The position numbers were made by a program, and so were the translations under genes. From positions 62,001 to 126,000 of the forward strand of contig NZ_SNZF01000007.1 of NCBI RefSeq assembly GCF_004363725.1: DNA of 64,000 nucleotides, written 5' to 3'. This stretch comes from Aquamicrobium defluvii. GTDB taxonomy: Bacteria; Pseudomonadota; Alphaproteobacteria; Rhizobiales; Rhizobiaceae. Below, in pieces: positions 63,440 through 64,000 of this stretch (positions are counted from its first letter, which is position 1; each line of letters starts with the position of its first letter). The notes under the pieces were generated by a model. It was not told the origin of the DNA, searched no databases, and worked only from the letters and a program-made list of their open reading frames with translations.

Positions 63440-64000
63440 ATGGCACGGATCACGGCGCTTATCGAAAACGCAGGGCAGGTTCTGACCTGCGCGGCCGATG
63501 CCCCGGACCTTGTCGGCGTCCGGACCGATGCGGCGGTGGCGATCAGCGATGACGTCATCGCCGCCGTCGGCACCCCGGCCGAGATCGCCGCCGCCCACGA
63601 TCTGGGCGACGCGCAGCGCATCGACGCGGGCGGCGGGCTGGTCATGCCCGGTTTCGTCGATTGCCACACCCATCTCGTCTTCCACCGCTCGCGGGTGGAG
63701 GAATATGCGCAGCGCGTGCAGGGCCGCAGCCCTGCCGAAATCCGCGCCATGGGCATTCCCATGGGCATATCGGCCACCGCGCGGATGATGCGCGAGGCCA
63801 GCGAGGAGCAGCTTGCCGAAAGCGCCGCCGAGCGGCTGGCGCATATGCTCTCCTTCGGCACCACCACGGTCGAAAGCAAGAGCGGCTACGGCCTCAACAC
63901 CGCGACCGAGATCAAGATGCTCGAGGTCAACCGTGCGCTGAACATGCGCCAGCCGATCGAGGTCGTTTCCACCTTCCTCGGCGCCCATGAATTTCCCGAG
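63440..64000 (+). CDS. imidazolonepropionase-like amidohydrolase (HutI-like), cut by window end
   Basis: 187 codons to the end of the window, ATG at 63440 after GGGAGGACACCGAC. The metal motif is HTH at 76-78 (VMPGFVDCHTHLVF), EXKSGYGL is at 145-151 (ESKSGYGL), and GAHEFP is at 181-186 with His183. This is the HutI layout. The Gly-rich GGGI substrate loop of HutI after GRSxxEI is replaced by AMGIPMGI (103-110). It would open the ring of an imidazolonepropionate-like product. It is 126 nt downstream of the urocanase-like gene. Confidence 0.85.
   Translation, partial: MARITALIENAGQVLTCAADAPDLVGVRTDAAVAISDDVIAAVGTPAEIAAAHDLGDAQRIDAGGGLVMPGFVDCHTHLVFHRSRVEEYAQRVQGRSPAEIRAMGIPMGISATARMMREASEEQLAESAAERLAHMLSFGTTTVESKSGYGLNTATEIKMLEVNRALNMRQPIEVVSTFLGAHEFPE

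Overview
This is a GC-rich stretch of an alphaproteobacterial genome, most likely Hyphomicrobiales (Rhizobiales) of the Phyllobacteriaceae type. The evidence is the Rhodobacter/rhizobial-style sorbitol (smo) operon, an ehu/eut/doe ectoine cluster ordered as in rhizobia, many ABC and TRAP importers, and short intergenic repeats of a rhizobial kind. Almost every gene belongs to a tightly packed uptake-plus-catabolism operon with its own regulator. No rRNA, tRNA, CRISPR array or phage was seen.

Layout. (1) 1-7646, + strand: end of an aldehyde dehydrogenase, a polar amino-acid ABC importer (one permease gene carries an apparent 1-nt frameshift), an RpiR regulator, a class III aminotransferase and a trimethylamine-dehydrogenase-like flavoprotein. 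The substrate is probably an amine or N-methylated amino acid. (2) 7647-8301: an IS110 remnant and a perfect 22-bp inverted repeat. (3) 8302-17596, - strand: polyol operon smoC / smoEFGK / smoS / mtlK / pentulose kinase. (4) 17779-24495: amino-acid-type ABC importer, RidA and a SelA-like PLP enzyme, with a divergent IclR regulator and a KdgK-like kinase. I propose D-glucosaminate (or a similar 2-amino sugar acid) catabolism. (5) 24500-26200: a scar with an IS3-family remnant and a UreG fragment. (6) 26207-28731: Spy/CpxP-like protein with an OmpR-type response regulator and histidine kinase. (7) 28904-38573: branched-chain-type (Liv) importer, two paralogous cysteine hydrolases, a glutamine-synthetase-like enzyme, an RpiR regulator and an N-formylglutamate amidohydrolase-like enzyme. 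This looks like an unassigned amide pathway. (8) 38635-51976: complete ectoine/5-hydroxyectoine uptake and degradation (doeBA, eutCBA, ehuDCBA, enuR, doeX, doeC, doeD), followed by an MDR oxidoreductase and an IS481 scar. (9) 53371-64000: a histidine-utilisation-like cluster. It has a TakP-type TRAP importer, an aminotransferase, an aromatic amino acid lyase, an FMN hydroxyacid oxidase, a HutC-like regulator, a urocanase-like enzyme and the start of a HutI-like amidohydrolase.

The most interesting region is (9). The six - strand genes are joined by gaps of 13 nt or less and suggest import of an imidazole 2-hydroxy or 2-oxo acid, oxidation, transamination to a histidine-type amino acid, then ammonia elimination and Hut-like ring opening. 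All three Hut homologues differ from canonical Hut enzymes at conserved motifs, so the real substrate may be a modified histidine. Region (4) is the second candidate for a new pathway. All functions are inferred from sequence reading and remembered family motifs; no database search was possible.
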